Assembly (NCBI GenBank): GCA_021324715.1
Contig: JAJPIN010000109.1
Span: 1 to 5,945, forward strand
Reading direction: 5' to 3'
From: Nitrososphaeria archaeon
GTDB taxonomy: Archaea > Thermoproteota > Nitrososphaeria > Nitrososphaerales > Nitrososphaeraceae
Length of the DNA: 5,945 nucleotides
Shown: in pieces, positions 5,182 to 5,945 of the stretch
How positions within the stretch are numbered: position 1 is the first letter of the stretch
Layout of the letters: each line of letters starts with the position of its first letter
The notes under the pieces: generated by a model
The model's input: only the letters and a program-made list of their open reading frames with translations
The model's database searches: none
What the model was told of the DNA's origin: nothing
Translations under genes and position numbers: made by a program

Positions 5182-5945
5182 ATGTCTAAGATTCAATATA
5201 TCTTATATTCATCATCAATATTGATTTTAGTTACTTTCATTATACATACTGGAATTTCACAAGTTGCTACAAATAACAGTAATGTAAATTCGTCTATAAG
5301 TAGTGCTAATAGTAGTGCTAAGAGTTTAAACGGATCAGCAAATATCACAGTAATTGATACTGTAGGTGATATAGATTGTTCCAATAACCTACCCGATCAG
5401 GTTAAAAAGGATAATGCTACCTTCTTTATTATTCTAGGAGACCTTTGTTATAAAAATGATCTAACCAGTTTTATGAATACTTACGGTAACTTCAAAAACG
5501 CAAAGGAGCTAGCATGCTTAATAGGCAATCACGACTCACAGGAAGATGGAAATTTAGTAATTTTGGATCAAGCTCGCAAATTCTGTGGAGATCATTGGTA
5601 TCGTAAAGTTGCAAACAATACGACCTTATTGATAGGGCTGGATACAAACGGAGATACTAATTTACAAACAAAGTGGGGGCAATCACTGGTAACAAATGAG
5701 ACGTTGATGAAAGGTATCAAAAATGTTTTATTAATGACACATAAACCTGCACATACGCCTCCCCAGTCACATCATCCAGCAGAAGTTTCAACTATCCAGA
5801 TGATCTCGGGCATTGAAAGTAGTATACCAAAAAGTATTAAGGTTTATGAAATTGCTGGGCACAATCATTTTATGGCTGAATCAAAGGATGCTCGTTGGTT
5901 TATTTCTGGTGCGGGAGGAAGAAGTCACTATGAAGGAACAACAGA
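5182..5945 (+). CDS. Exported calcineurin-like metallophosphoesterase, 3' end outside window
   Basis: An open frame of 254 codons plus two bases runs off the right edge without a stop. Residues 8-27 form a hydrophobic signal or anchor helix, so the enzyme should act at the cell surface. A Ser/Asn-rich linker (31-55) with many N-glycosylation sequons separates it from the catalytic domain. The dinuclear-metal motifs of the calcineurin-like superfamily appear in order: GDIDC (62-66, motif I, with Asp where His is common), LGDLC (85-89), GNHDS (115-119), THKP (186-189) and GHNH (226-229), followed by the SGAGG strand (242-246). The active site is therefore complete inside the window. The reaction would be hydrolysis of a phosphomonoester or phosphodiester; the substrate is not evident. 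Any further C-terminal domain lies beyond the edge. ATG 5182 has a good ribosome-binding site. It is divergent from the minus-strand pair. Confidence 0.88.
   Translation, partial: MSKIQYILYSSSILILVTFIIHTGISQVATNNSNVNSSISSANSSAKSLNGSANITVIDTVGDIDCSNNLPDQVKKDNATFFIILGDLCYKNDLTSFMNTYGNFKNAKELACLIGNHDSQEDGNLVILDQARKFCGDHWYRKVANNTTLLIGLDTNGDTNLQTKWGQSLVTNETLMKGIKNVLLMTHKPAHTPPQSHHPAEVSTIQMISGIESSIPKSIKVYEIAGHNHFMAESKDARWFISGAGGRSHYEGTT
5299..5322 (+). repeat. Two tandem 12-bp repeats in the phosphoesterase linker
   Basis: AGTAGTGCTAAT and AGTAGTGCTAAG are adjacent and differ only in the last base. They encode SSAN-SSAK within the Ser/Asn linker between the signal helix and the catalytic domain. 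This looks like local duplication by slippage, which may let the linker vary in length between strains. Confidence 0.7.

Noticed and set aside
5193..5384. Minus-strand open frame of 63 codons
   Set aside because: Antisense to the signal helix and Ser/Asn linker of the phosphoesterase; its hydrophobic look comes from reading the complement of that region.

Overview
The window is about one-third G+C and reads like archaeal DNA. Several genes have TATA-like boxes about 23-28 bases upstream of their start codons and no clear Shine-Dalgarno site, which fits leaderless transcription. One well-supported gene starts with TTG, and secreted proteins carry many N-glycosylation sequons. Small Cys4 zinc-binding proteins together with exported hydrolases suggest a soil-type ammonia-oxidising archaeon (Nitrososphaerota, perhaps Nitrosocosmicus-like). 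That placement is inference; no ribosomal or ammonia-oxidation marker is present.

Layout from left to right. Positions 1-212 hold a promoter-like region with a 14-bp palindrome. At 213-464 (+) is a small Cys4 zinc-ribbon protein. At 557-1513 (+) is an exported alpha/beta hydrolase with a full catalytic triad. The 377-bp gap 1514-1890 contains a possible decayed small membrane-protein gene, two inverted repeats and the promoter of the next gene. At 1891-2694 (+) is a class III polyphosphate kinase 2. At 2960-4510 (+) is a 14-helix DHA2-type MFS exporter ending in a T8 tract. On the minus strand, 5073-4562, are two tiny genes joined by an ATGA stop/start overlap: a Cys4 protein, then a helical protein; I recognise neither family. 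Divergent from them, starting at 5182 (+) and running off the right edge, is an exported calcineurin-like metallophosphoesterase with all its metal-binding motifs.

Most genes look like single transcription units with their own promoters. The only clear operon is the minus-strand pair. The window mixes cytoplasmic polyphosphate/nucleotide metabolism (PPK2), an efflux pump and two cell-surface hydrolases. A phosphate theme linking PPK2 and the surface phosphoesterase is possible but not shown by the sequence. I see no mobile element, CRISPR array, tRNA or rRNA. The best candidate for something undescribed is the translationally coupled minus-strand pair.
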